A DNA stretch of 64,000 bases from Oscillospiraceae bacterium (GTDB lineage Bacteria; Bacillota; Clostridia; Oscillospirales; Oscillospiraceae): the NCBI GenBank assembly GCA_017397565.1, contig JAFQIL010000004.1:1-64000 (forward strand), given 5' to 3'. Below are positions 56,902-64,000 of the stretch, piece after piece. How positions within the stretch are numbered: the first letter of the stretch is position 1; each line of letters starts with the position of its first letter. The translations under genes were made by a program, and so were the position numbers. The notes under the pieces were generated by a model. It saw nothing but the letters and a program-made list of their open reading frames with translations, had not been told where the DNA came from and searched no databases.

Positions 56902-59691
56902 TTAGAATTCGATATCCAGCTTTGCCATAACAGCAGCGCACCGGGGGCAAAGACCCTCAGCGTTCGCCTGTAAAGAGTGCATCCAGCACCGGGGGCACTT
57001 TTCGCCCTTGGCCTCGGCAACACCGATAGTCAGCTCAGGGAAGTTGACACCGGAGCCAACCTCAGCGCCTTCCTCCGGCTGTGCCCAATCACAGGCGGAA
57101 ACGATGCAGATCTCAGCAAGATTCAGACCTTCACACGCGGCCTTCAGTGCTTCGCTGCCCTGCAAGGTCACATGGGCCTCCAAAGCCTTACCGATCCGTT
57201 TGTCAGCACGGGCCTTTTCCAAAACGCCGTTGACATCCTGACGCAGCTTCATGACGGTTTCCCACTTTTCCATGTCAGGGTCATTCAGCGCGTACTGGGT
57301 AAAGCTTTCGGGCATCTGATTCAGCAGCACATTCCGGGCATCATCGGCGTCCAAATGGGGCATAGCCTGCCAAATTTCATCACAGGTGAAGGCCAAAATG
57401 GGGGAGAACAGCTTTGCCATGGCATCCAGAATCAGGAACAGGGCAGTCTGTGCGGAGCGGCGGCGCTGGCCGTTCTGCTCTTCGCAGTACAACCGATCCT
57501 TCAAAATATCCAGATAGAAAGAGCTCAGCTCTACCACGCAGAAGTCGTTCATAGCGTGGGTGATCACATGGAACTCATAGCCGTTGTAGGCCTTGCGAAC
57601 CAGTTTGACCAGCTCGTTGAGCTTGGTCAGCGCCCACTTGTCCAGCTCTTCCATATCCTCGGCGGCTACCATATCCTTGTTGGGATCAAAGTCAGCCAGG
57701 TTACCCAGGCAGTACCGGGCAGTGTTACGGAACTTCAGATAGTTCTGTGCGATCTGCTTGAAGATCTCCTTGGAGCAGCGAACATCGGCATGATAGTCAG
57801 AGGATGCAGCCCACAGTCGGATGATATCCGCGCCGAAGTCCTTGATCAGGTCCGCGGGATCCACGCCGTTGCCAAGGCTCTTGTGCATGGCGCGGCCCTG
57901 TCCGTCAACCACCCAGCCGTGGGTCAAAACCTGCTTGAAGGGAGCACCCTGATCCAGCGCGCCAACGGAAGTCAGAAGGCTCGACTGGAACCAGCCGCGA
58001 TACTGGTCAGCGCCCTCTAGATACACATCCGCAGGCCAAAGCTCGGGAGTGCGGTGCATCAAAGAAGCGTAGTGGGTAGAGCCGGAGTCGAACCAGCAGT
58101 CCAGAGTGTCGGTTTCCTTGGTGAAGGTCTTGCCGCCGCAATGGGGGCAGGTGAAGCTTTCGGGCACCAGCTCCATGGCTTCTCTTTCAAACCAAACATT
58201 GGAGCCGTGCTCGTCAAACAGCTTGGAGATCTTCTCGATGGATTCGGGGGTGGAAACGGGCTTGCCGCAGTCCTGGCAGTAGAATACGGGGATGGGCAGA
58301 CCCCAGCGACGCTGACGGGAGATACACCAGTCGGCCCGCTCCCGGATCATGCTGACCATCCGGTCTTCGCCCCAGGCAGGATACCACTGGACATTTTCAA
58401 TGGCCTTTACTGCGGCATCCTTGAAGGATTCCACAGAACAGAACCACTGGGGGGTTGCCCGGAAGATCACGGGCTTCTTGCAGCGGTCGTGGTGAGGGTA
58501 GGAGTGGATGATCTCCTCGGAAGCAAAGAGCATGCCGCTTTCTGCCATATCTGCCTTGATAACGGGGTTGGATTCTTCGGTCTTCATGCCGGCATACTTG
58601 CCTGCATAGTCAGTGTGGCGACCGTAGTCGTCCACAGGAACAACCAGCTCCATACCGTAGCGCATACAGGTCTGATAGTCGTCAGCACCGAAGCCGGGGG
58701 CAGTGTGGACACAGCCGGTACCGGAATCCATGGTAACATATTCGGCATTGACCAGCCGGGAGGTTTTATCCAGGAAAGGATGCTGTGCCAGCATATTCTC
58801 AAAGAACTGGCCGGGGAAGGTTGCCAGAACCTCGTAATTATCAAAACCGCCCATCTTCATGGTCTTTTCCATCAGAGCCTCGGCCATGATGTAGGTCTCG
58901 CCGTTTTCGGCTTTGACCAGAACATAGCTGTCCCGGGGGTGGAGGCAGATGCCCATGTTGCCGGGAAGCGTCCAGATGGTGGTGGTCCAGATCACGAAGA
59001 ACATCTTGCTCTTGTCGAAATCGGCAAGCTTGCCCAGATCATCGGCCATGGGGAACTTGACATAGACAGAGGTACAGGGATCGTCTTTATACTCGATATC
59101 CGCTTCAGCAACCGCGGTAGCGCAGAAAGGACACCAGGTAACCGGCTTCAAGCCCTTGTAGATAAAGCCCTTGTCAAACATCCGGCCAAAGACCTTGACC
59201 TCCTGAGCTTCAAAGTGCTTGTCCATGGTGCGATAGGGATGCTCCCAGTCGCCCACAACACCCAGCCGCTTGAAGCCGCCCATCTGCTTCTGGATGAAAT
59301 CCTCAGCAAAATCCTCACAGGCCTTCCGGAACTCAGGGACAGACATATCCTTGTTCAGCTTCTTCTTGGAGTTTTCAATGGCTCGCTCAATGGGAAGACC
59401 GTGGTTGTCCCAGCCGGGAACATAGGGGGTGTAGTGACCCATCATAGCCTGGCTGCGGACGATAAAGTCCTTCAAGGTCTTGTTCAGGGCATGACCCATG
59501 TGGATGAAGCCATTGGAGAAGGGAGGGCCGTCATGGAGAACAAAGGGGGGCAGATCCTTGTTCTTTTCCAGCATAGCATTGTAAAGATCCTGCTCCTGCC
59601 AGCGCTCCAGCATACCCGGCTCCCGCTGGGGAAGACCGGCCTTCATGGGAAAGTCGGTTTTCGGGGTGATAATGGTGTTTTTGTATTCCAT
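56902..59691 (-). CDS. ileS: isoleucyl-tRNA synthetase
   Basis: This enzyme charges tRNA-Ile and edits misactivated valine. The 929 residues are of the normal bacterial (IleS1) type. The HIGH motif appears as GFIHMGHALNKTLKD (HMGH), followed by the CP1 editing domain (about 180-410) including DSGTGCVHTAPGFGADDY (part). The KMSKS-equivalent is AMHKSLGNGVDP (MHKSLGN). The anticodon domain and a C-terminal zinc ribbon, KCPRCWMH...LCPRCAAVM, complete the protein. It is controlled by the T-box at 59834-60078. The start has GGAGG 9 bases upstream. Confidence 0.97.
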   Translation of the reverse strand: MEYKNTIITPKTDFPMKAGLPQREPGMLERWQEQDLYNAMLEKNKDLPPFVLHDGPPFSNGFIHMGHALNKTLKDFIVRSQAMMGHYTPYVPGWDNHGLPIERAIENSKKKLNKDMSVPEFRKACEDFAEDFIQKQMGGFKRLGVVGDWEHPYRTMDKHFEAQEVKVFGRMFDKGFIYKGLKPVTWCPFCATAVAEADIEYKDDPCTSVYVKFPMADDLGKLADFDKSKMFFVIWTTTIWTLPGNMGICLHPRDSYVLVKAENGETYIMAEALMEKTMKMGGFDNYEVLATFPGQFFENMLAQHPFLDKTSRLVNAEYVTMDSGTGCVHTAPGFGADDYQTCMRYGMELVVPVDDYGRHTDYAGKYAGMKTEESNPVIKADMAESGMLFASEEIIHSYPHHDRCKKPVIFRATPQWFCSVESFKDAAVKAIENVQWYPAWGEDRMVSMIRERADWCISRQRRWGLPIPVFYCQDCGKPVSTPESIEKISKLFDEHGSNVWFEREAMELVPESFTCPHCGGKTFTKETDTLDCWFDSGSTHYASLMHRTPELWPADVYLEGADQYRGWFQSSLLTSVGALDQGAPFKQVLTHGWVVDGQGRAMHKSLGNGVDPADLIKDFGADIIRLWAASSDYHADVRCSKEIFKQIAQNYLKFRNTARYCLGNLADFDPNKDMVAAEDMEELDKWALTKLNELVKLVRKAYNGYEFHVITHAMNDFCVVELSSFYLDILKDRLYCEEQNGQRRRSAQTALFLILDAMAKLFSPILAFTCDEIWQAMPHLDADDARNVLLNQMPESFTQYALNDPDMEKWETVMKLRQDVNGVLEKARADKRIGKALEAHVTLQGSEALKAACEGLNLAEICIVSACDWAQPEEGAEVGSGVNFPELTIGVAEAKGEKCPRCWMHSLQANAEGLCPRCAAVMAKLDIEF

Positions 59692-59737
59692 GGGAATGTT
59701 ACCTCCGTATAATGTTCAAATTTAAAGAATTTCTACA

Positions 59738-59836
59738 AAGCCTTCCCCTCTGGGGAAGGTGGCAGTCCGTAAGGACTGACGGAAGAGGAAAACCTCTCCC
59801 GCCCCTACGGGGCACCCTCCCAAAAGGGGAGGGCAA
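59738..59836. repeat. Repeat family B, copy 3, inside the ileS leader
   Basis: AAGCCTTCCCC-TCT-GGGGAAGGTGGCAGTCC-GTAA-GGACTGACGGAAGAGG, then CCTCTCCCGCCCC-TAC-GGGGCACCCTCCC-AAAA-GGGGAGGGC. It sits between the T-box terminator and the ileS start codon, so it is transcribed as part of the 5' untranslated region. Confidence 0.82.
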
Positions 59837-60078
59837 AAAACGCCTTTGTCTCTTATGCAAGAGACAAAGGCGTAAAAATACCTCTGCGGTACCACTCTCG
59901 TTCTGCTTGTAAAGCAGCACTCATGTGCGCGGTATCGGGCGCAAGCCGGCGCAGCCTACTGTATTTCGGTGCGCTGCTCAGAGGGGATATCCGCGAATGC
60001 GCGCTTACTGCCTTGCACCAACCGGCAGCTCTCTGAAAACGGTGGATTCGCCGACGTGTCCTCGTCATAGCGTAATGG
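59834..60078 (-). promoter_or_regulatory. T-box riboswitch of ileS (Ile, ATC specifier)
   Basis: Read leftward: AGAGAGCTGCCGGTTGGTG (stem I), and specifier loop GGATATCCC between helices GCGAAT/ATTCGC and GAGG/CCTC, giving ATC (Ile). The T-box sequence AGAGTGGTACCGCAGAGG lies at 59881-59898. The terminator CGCCTTTGTCTCTT...AGAGACAAAGGCG (59841-59872) is followed by TTTTTTG. Uncharged tRNA-Ile would allow read-through into ileS. Confidence 0.93.
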
Positions 60079-60080
60079 AT

Positions 60081-60788
60081 TTACTTGTGGTTGGGATCGT
60101 AATTCCGGCCAAACTGCAAATTGGCGAATTTGCTGGTGGTGGTGTCATTGACAGGATGCATGGGCTCTGCCTTGGGAGCAGTTTCTTCCGTAGTACCTAC
60201 CAATGCTTCCAGATTGGAAGAGATCTCATCGGCAACAGCGTCGGTGGGATCAACAGTCTCCACGTTGTCCGGGTCGCTGTCGTAATCAAAAATGGTATTG
60301 CCTCCGGATACCGATGCGGCAACGGGAGTTACAGGACGGTTGGCTTCCCGAATCCGGGTCAAAGCCTGGATGCAGGCTTGCAGCTGATCCTCAATCTCCT
60401 GGATCTTCACAGAAGCAGTCTGACGGGCTTCTTCCACCCGGGCGTTTTCCTGCTCAATCAGGGAATTGGCATTTTTGGAATTTTCGGAAGCAGCAGTGCT
60501 GGCATCGTTTAGCATCTGCGCGCACTTGGTTTCTGCTTCCCTGACCATCATATCGCAGGTCTTCTGGGCGTTGACCATAGCATCTTTCATGCTGGCCTCG
60601 TTTTTGCGGTACTCCTCCAGCTTACTGACCAAAACCCGCATCTTGCTTTTCAGCAGGGCGTTTTCCTTGTAAAGGGTAACATAGTCCTCAGTCAGCGGCT
60701 CCAAAAAAGCGTCAACAGATTGCATATCATATCCGCCAAAGGTCTGCCGACCGAAAGAAATCTGTTCAATTTGCTGCGGTGTAAACAT
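60081..60788 (-). CDS. divIVA: DivIVA-domain cell-division/polarity protein
   Basis: This cytoplasmic coiled-coil protein binds curved membrane at poles and septum. The 235 residues begin with the DivIVA membrane-binding motif (FTPQQIEQISFGRQTFGGYDMQSVDAFLEPL, split). Coiled coil follows (about 35-160), and an acidic, less ordered C terminus (YDSDPDNVETVDP). The start motif FGRQTFGGYD differs from the B. subtilis F..RGY but keeps the aromatic/basic pair. It lies downstream of sepF (21 bases) and upstream of the ileS T-box, the usual ylm-divIVA-ileS order. Confidence 0.92.
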   Translation of the reverse strand: MFTPQQIEQISFGRQTFGGYDMQSVDAFLEPLTEDYVTLYKENALLKSKMRVLVSKLEEYRKNEASMKDAMVNAQKTCDMMVREAETKCAQMLNDASTAASENSKNANSLIEQENARVEEARQTASVKIQEIEDQLQACIQALTRIREANRPVTPVAASVSGGNTIFDYDSDPDNVETVDPTDAVADEISSNLEALVGTTEETAPKAEPMHPVNDTTTSKFANLQFGRNYDPNHK

Positions 60789-60809
60789 ATCTTATCCTTT
60801 CTGCGAAGC

Positions 60810-61349
60810 TTAGATGTAGCTCTCTACTTCGCTCTGAAGATTCTCCAGATCACCTACAACATCCATATTGTAGGGGCAGAACAGATAGGTAGACTGTGCG
60901 ACCTTTCTTACCTTACCGTCCAAAGCGTAGGAACAACCGGACAGGAAGTCCACCACACGGCGAGCCATGGCCTTGTCCACGTTCTCCAGATTCAAGATCA
61001 CGACCTTCTTGCTGCGCAGGTCATCGGCAGCCTTGGAGGTGTCGTTGAAGTTGGAGGGATGGAACAGAACCACTTCCTGCTTGTTGCCGGAAACAACCTT
61101 GCCGCTGAAGCCGATGGGGGCACTGGGGGCAGGGGTGGGGGCAGCGGGGGTGGTATCAATGTCAAAGGAATCTTCTTCGACGTCGTTATTCAGCTTAAAG
61201 GGATTGGGACGGCGGCCACTGCGACCGGAACGGGCAGGCTCTGCCACTTCTTCCTCATAATCTTCCAGTTCGTCTTCGTCCTCGTAATCATCATATTCTT
61301 CGTCTGCATAGGGGCGGGTAAACTTTTTAAGGTTATCCCAAATACTCAT
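60810..61349 (-). CDS. sepF: cell division protein SepF
   Basis: SepF binds FtsZ and the membrane and shapes the septum. The ATG at 61349 has AGGAGG upstream. The 179 residues include an N-terminal amphipathic helix (MSIWDNLKKFTRPY), a long acidic and Pro/Ala-rich linker (about 15-88) and the C-terminal SepF fold (EVVLFHPSNFNDTSKAADDLRSKKVVILNLENVDKAMARRVVDFLSGCSYALDG, split, a near-diagnostic stretch). It follows yggS/ylmE after 38 bases and precedes divIVA. Confidence 0.95.
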   Translation of the reverse strand: MSIWDNLKKFTRPYADEEYDDYEDEDELEDYEEEVAEPARSGRSGRRPNPFKLNNDVEEDSFDIDTTPAAPTPAPSAPIGFSGKVVSGNKQEVVLFHPSNFNDTSKAADDLRSKKVVILNLENVDKAMARRVVDFLSGCSYALDGKVRKVAQSTYLFCPYNMDVVGDLENLQSEVESYI

Positions 61350-61387
61350 GGTTGATTTTCCTCCTGTATGTTCAATCATTGGAAATA

Positions 61388-62086
61388 TTACTTGCGATAA
61401 TCTCTCCGACCAAAGATGGCGGTACCCACACGGATCATGGTACTGCCGCAGGCGATGGCATCGGCAAAATCATCAGACATTCCCATAGACAAAATGCCCA
61501 TGGATACATTATCGCTTTTTTTTCTCGTTATGTCAACAGAAAGGTTGTACATTTCTTGAAAAAATTTGTGATTTCCTGTCGAATTTTCGGAAATTGGGGG
61601 GATAGCCATAAGTCCGCAGACCCGAATATTGGGAAAAACAGGGATTTTATCTAAAACTGTCCAAATCTCCCCGGGGGCAAAACCACCCTTTGCCGGTTCG
61701 TTGCCGATATTGATCTCCAGCAGAATGTCCTGCCTGAGTCCCTGCTTGGCAGCCTCTGCCTGAATGGCCTCCAGCAGCTTCATCCGATCCACGCTTTGGA
61801 TCAGGGAAACCTTGCCGACCACCTGCCTGACCTTGTTGGTCTGAAGACGGCCGATAAAATGCAGGGGACAGCCTTCGTAGGCATTCTCGGATAGTTTTTG
61901 GGTCATTTCCTGAACCCGGTTTTCACCACAGATATCGATGCCAGCGGCGATTGCCTGCCGGACGGCATCGGCATCATTCATTTTCGTGGCGGCGCACAGG
62001 GCAATTTCTCTGGGATCCCGGCCTGCAGCCTGGGCGGCTGCTTCCATTTTCGCCCGGATAGCGGCAATGTTTTCAGCAATAGACAT
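61388..62086 (-). CDS. ylmE: YggS/YlmE-family pyridoxal-phosphate homeostasis protein
   Basis: This PLP-binding protein has the alanine racemase N-terminal fold and is involved in vitamin B6 and amino-acid homeostasis. The 232 residues carry LCAATKMNDADAVRQAI with the PLP Lys in TK, GENRVQEM, PLHFIGRLQTNKVRQVV, SVDRMKLLEAI, LEINIGNEPAKGGF, VCGLMAIPP, LSMGMSDDFADAIACGSTMIRVGTAIFG (split). It has the complete usual length. It is first in the ylmE-sepF-divIVA run; ylmG and ylmH, usually between sepF and divIVA, are absent here. Confidence 0.94.
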   Translation of the reverse strand: MSIAENIAAIRAKMEAAAQAAGRDPREIALCAATKMNDADAVRQAIAAGIDICGENRVQEMTQKLSENAYEGCPLHFIGRLQTNKVRQVVGKVSLIQSVDRMKLLEAIQAEAAKQGLRQDILLEINIGNEPAKGGFAPGEIWTVLDKIPVFPNIRVCGLMAIPPISENSTGNHKFFQEMYNLSVDITRKKSDNVSMGILSMGMSDDFADAIACGSTMIRVGTAIFGRRDYRK

Positions 62087-62121
62087 GGTAAAACCTCTGT
62101 ATCTGTAAATATTTGTACAGC

Positions 62122-62150
62122 AAAAAGCGACGGTTGCAACCGTCGCCTTT
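62122..62150 (-). terminator. terminator of the miaA-hfq operon
   Basis: GCGACGGTTGCAACCGTCGC (62127-62146) followed on the minus strand by TTTTTGC, separating hfq from ylmE. Confidence 0.85.
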
Positions 62151-62157
62151 GCGTGGA

Positions 62158-62388
62158 TTATGCGGTGGGAGCGGCGGCCTTCAGGGGTTTCATAGGCGCC
62201 AGAGTAGAGATGGCATGCTTGTAGATCATCTGCTGCTTGCCGTCGCTGACCAGTACCACCACAAAGCTGTCATAGCCTGTGACAGTGCCCCGAAGCTGAA
62301 AGCCGTTCATAAGGAATAGGGTCACCGGTATTTTGTCCCGGCGCACCTCACGCAAAATGGCTTCCTGTAAGTTGATTGCATCTGACAT
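62158..62388 (-). CDS. hfq: RNA chaperone Hfq
   Basis: This hexameric Sm-like protein assists small-RNA/mRNA pairing. The ATG at 62388 gives 76 residues; the frame from 62418 overlaps the ribosome-site region. Sm1 is [41 protein letters not shown] (split) and Sm2 is [12 protein letters not shown] (YKHAIST, diagnostic of Hfq). The C-terminal tail is short ([11 protein letters not shown]), as in Gram-positive Hfq. It follows miaA by 43 bases in the classic miaA-hfq order. Confidence 0.97.
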   Translation of the reverse strand: MSDAINLQEAILREVRRDKIPVTLFLMNGFQLRGTVTGYDSFVVVLVSDGKQQMIYKHAISTLAPMKPLKAAAPTA

Positions 62389-62431
62389 ATGTATACCTTC
62401 TTTCTTTGGGATATCCATATGTTAGCATTTT

Positions 62432-63361
62432 TCAGTTGTCGAATTCGTTTAGAATCTGTCGGGCGTTTGCAAGAATTTCCCCGGTGCTTTCCTCCGGGTG
62501 ACGGACCAGCCAGTGTATGGCTTTGTTTCGCCGAAACCAGGTCAGCTGCCGCTTGGCGTAGTGCCGGGAAGCTTTTTTGACTTCCTCTGCCGCCTGTTCC
62601 ATGCTGCCGTTTCCTTCCAGCGCGGCTACAAATTCCTTGTAACCGATGGCCTGCATGGCTGTGCATTTTTCCGGAACACCGCTGTCGAGCAGGCTGCGGA
62701 TCTCTTCCACCAAACCCTGCTGCAGCATGATATCCACCCGCAGGTCAATGCGGTCATAAAGCTGCTGCCGATCCGCAAAATCCAAACCAAACCAAAGGGG
62801 TGTATATTTGGGCGGTATGGCTTGGGTCCTTCGGTTATGCTCGGTGATGGTCTGCCCGGTTTCGTAGTAGACTTCCAGCGCGCGGATCAGCCGCTTCCGG
62901 TCGTGGATCCGGGATTCTGCCTCGGGATCGATGCTTCGCAGCAGCTCCCGCATGGCATCCATGCCCTCCGCGTCTGCCTGGGCTTCCAGCCGCTCCCGGA
63001 CACCGGTGGCGGGGAAGGGGGCAAAATCGTTGCCCTTTATCAGACTGTCCATGTAAAGCCCCGTGCCGCCGGCGATGATGGCGGTCTTTCCCCGGGAAAT
63101 AATGTCATCAACAATAGGCGATGCCATGGCGCAGTACCGGCTGACAGAGAAATCCTCCCAAGGCTCTGCCACATCCAGCATATGGTGGGGAATGCCCTGC
63201 ATTTCTTCTTTTGTGGGCTTTGCCGTGCCGATGTCCATGGAGCGGTATACCTGCATGGAGTCGCAGGAAACCACCTCGCCGTTTGTGACCTTGGCAAGCT
63301 CCACCGCAAAGGCGGTTTTTCCGGAGGCCGTCGGCCCGGCGATACATATGATGTTGTTCAC
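62432..63361 (-). CDS. miaA: tRNA dimethylallyltransferase MiaA
   Basis: MiaA transfers a dimethylallyl group to A37 of tRNAs reading UNN codons. The 309 residues have the P-loop GPTASGKTAFAVELAK (7-22), SCDSMQVYRSMDIGTAKP, GIPHHMLDVAEPWEDFSV, IIAGGTGLYMDSL, RIHDRKRLIRALEVYY and MQAIGYKEF, with YAKRQLTWFRRNKAIHWL near the end. All family motifs are intact. It begins 33 bases after the HAD gene and is followed by hfq. Confidence 0.97.
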   Translation of the reverse strand: MNNIICIAGPTASGKTAFAVELAKVTNGEVVSCDSMQVYRSMDIGTAKPTKEEMQGIPHHMLDVAEPWEDFSVSRYCAMASPIVDDIISRGKTAIIAGGTGLYMDSLIKGNDFAPFPATGVRERLEAQADAEGMDAMRELLRSIDPEAESRIHDRKRLIRALEVYYETGQTITEHNRRTQAIPPKYTPLWFGLDFADRQQLYDRIDLRVDIMLQQGLVEEIRSLLDSGVPEKCTAMQAIGYKEFVAALEGNGSMEQAAEEVKKASRHYAKRQLTWFRRNKAIHWLVRHPEESTGEILANARQILNEFDN

Positions 63362-63394
63362 TGAACCTTGACCTCCTTTGCGGATCAGCTCCGC

Positions 63395-64000
63395 TTAATT
63401 TGCGTTTTCTAATTGATCTAGCAGAACCGTCATTTCACTCCATTCGTGAATGTGCAGATGATCACTCTTTGGCGAAATATTATTGGCATGACCACTGTGA
63501 GCCTGATCTGTGTCATTATCATACCAAACAGGAAATATGCCTGCTTGCGAGGCACCATCGACATCCTTCTGCGGATCATCGCCGCAATACCAAACATCTT
63601 TTGCATCAAGTCCTGCTTTATGTAAGGCCAGCTTAAACAGCCGGGGGTTGGGTTTGCGGATAGCATACTCACTGGAAGTAACAATAAACTCAAATTGATT
63701 GCGGGGAAGCAGACGGTTAATTCTGTCGGCTAATGCTCTTTCCGAGAACATAATATTACTTATGACAGCGGTTCTGATTTGTTTGGCGGCAAGGAAATCC
63801 AGCATTTCCTCTGCACCGGGCATAACAGCTCCAGGTGAAATATTATTCCAAAGAATGCGCTCTGCTTCATCAAAAGGAACTGTATACCGCAGGCCAAGAC
63901 GCTCACATTTGTAACGGAGAATAGTGTGTTCGTGAATCTCATAGCCGAGTTTCCTGGCAGGCTCAAACTCACGACATATTTCCTTTACAAAATCATTTGC
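63395..64000 (-). CDS. HAD-family hydrolase, 5' part beyond the window
   Basis: The reading frame is open to the last base of the window, so the true start lies beyond 64000; the ATG at 63823 is internal. The visible 201 residues contain HAD motif 2 (RTAVISNIMF, Ser/Asn), the motif 3 Lys region (SSEYAIRKPNPRLF) and motif 4 (VWYCGDDPQKDVDGASQAG, Asp-Asp), while motif 1 (DxDxT) should be upstream. The cap region has HEHTILRYKCERLGL. It is probably a phosphatase of the YjjG/phosphoglycolate-phosphatase type; the substrate is unknown. The tail (DHLHIHEWSEMTVLLDQ) is typical of clostridial paralogues. Confidence 0.87.
   Translation of the reverse strand, partial: ANDFVKEICREFEPARKLGYEIHEHTILRYKCERLGLRYTVPFDEAERILWNNISPGAVMPGAEEMLDFLAAKQIRTAVISNIMFSERALADRINRLLPRNQFEFIVTSSEYAIRKPNPRLFKLALHKAGLDAKDVWYCGDDPQKDVDGASQAGIFPVWYDNDTDQAHSGHANNISPKSDHLHIHEWSEMTVLLDQLENAN

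Noticed and set aside
56868..57023. N-terminal extension of the beta-propeller protein
   Set aside because: It overlaps the end of ileS in another frame. The conserved family start MFKIISPND has a good ribosome site.
58054..59712. 552-codon open frame antisense to ileS
   Set aside because: Shadow of the isoleucyl-tRNA synthetase gene, produced by its codon bias; no recognisable protein.
63395..63823. HAD hydrolase as a complete 142-residue protein
   Set aside because: The frame continues upstream without a stop to the window edge with good HAD-like sequence, so the ATG at 63823 is internal.

Overview
The window is 64 kb of chromosome from a gut-type low-to-mid G+C Firmicute. It is most likely a member of the Clostridia, Oscillospirales/Ruminococcaceae-like; this is inferred from gene content, not from a marker phylogeny. 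Evidence for this includes the ylmE-sepF-divIVA-ileS cell-division block, two T-box leaders, AAGGAGG ribosome sites, consensus TTGACA-17-TATAAT promoters, an Lsa/CplR-type ABC-F gene and RbsABC-type sugar transport. No plasmid, phage or CRISPR module is visible.

Layout. 0.2-9.1 kb: a small anchored protein flanked by inverted repeats; a polar amino-acid ABC importer; tcdA; an XRE/LiaF-like regulator; a YxjI-like protein; luxS-mtnN (activated methyl cycle); and a lipoprotein. 9.2-11.5 kb: tRNA-Ala(CGC) followed by an AT-rich accessory patch with an AraC/GyrI regulator and a four-helix-bundle (23S IVS-type) gene. 11.5-14.5 kb: a T-box leader with an apparent Phe (TTC) specifier controlling a TrpXYZ-type ABC importer. 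14.6-21.1 kb: an envelope cluster (PAP2 phosphatase, membrane protein, phosphodiester glycosidase, GT2-GtrA fusion, C39-like peptidase) and mntP. 21.8-37.2 kb: a deoxysugar locus arranged around a LacI regulator: RbsABC importer, rhamnulokinase, SDR, PHP protein, zinc dehydrogenase and FGGY kinase leftward; fucI, fucU and an AEC transporter rightward. No class II aldolase is present. 37.3-47.3 kb: DHHW/MBOAT acetylation pair, a lipoprotein, a split corrinoid-activator-like pair, M48 protease, PIG-L deacetylase, GltS and an MBL hydrolase. 47.5-55.1 kb: an accessory region with GNAT, an ABC-F gene with an attenuator leader, a TetR-controlled membrane operon, an ECF sigma/anti-sigma pair, tRNA-Thr and tRNA-Tyr, and many tRNA-derived repeats. 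55.2-64 kb: 3-methyladenine glycosylase, a beta-propeller protein, ileS with an Ile T-box, divIVA, sepF, ylmE/yggS, hfq, miaA and a HAD hydrolase cut by the window edge.

The most unusual signal is non-coding. Several repeat families share one architecture: a palindromic backbone of short spacers from which compact hairpins branch. The clearest are a GTGATAT/ATATCAC-spaced hairpin array (23.4-23.7 kb) and a family whose outer arms are copies of tRNA 3' ends broken at the T-loop (47.5, 50.4, 54.6 and 54.9 kb). These deserve a genome-wide survey.
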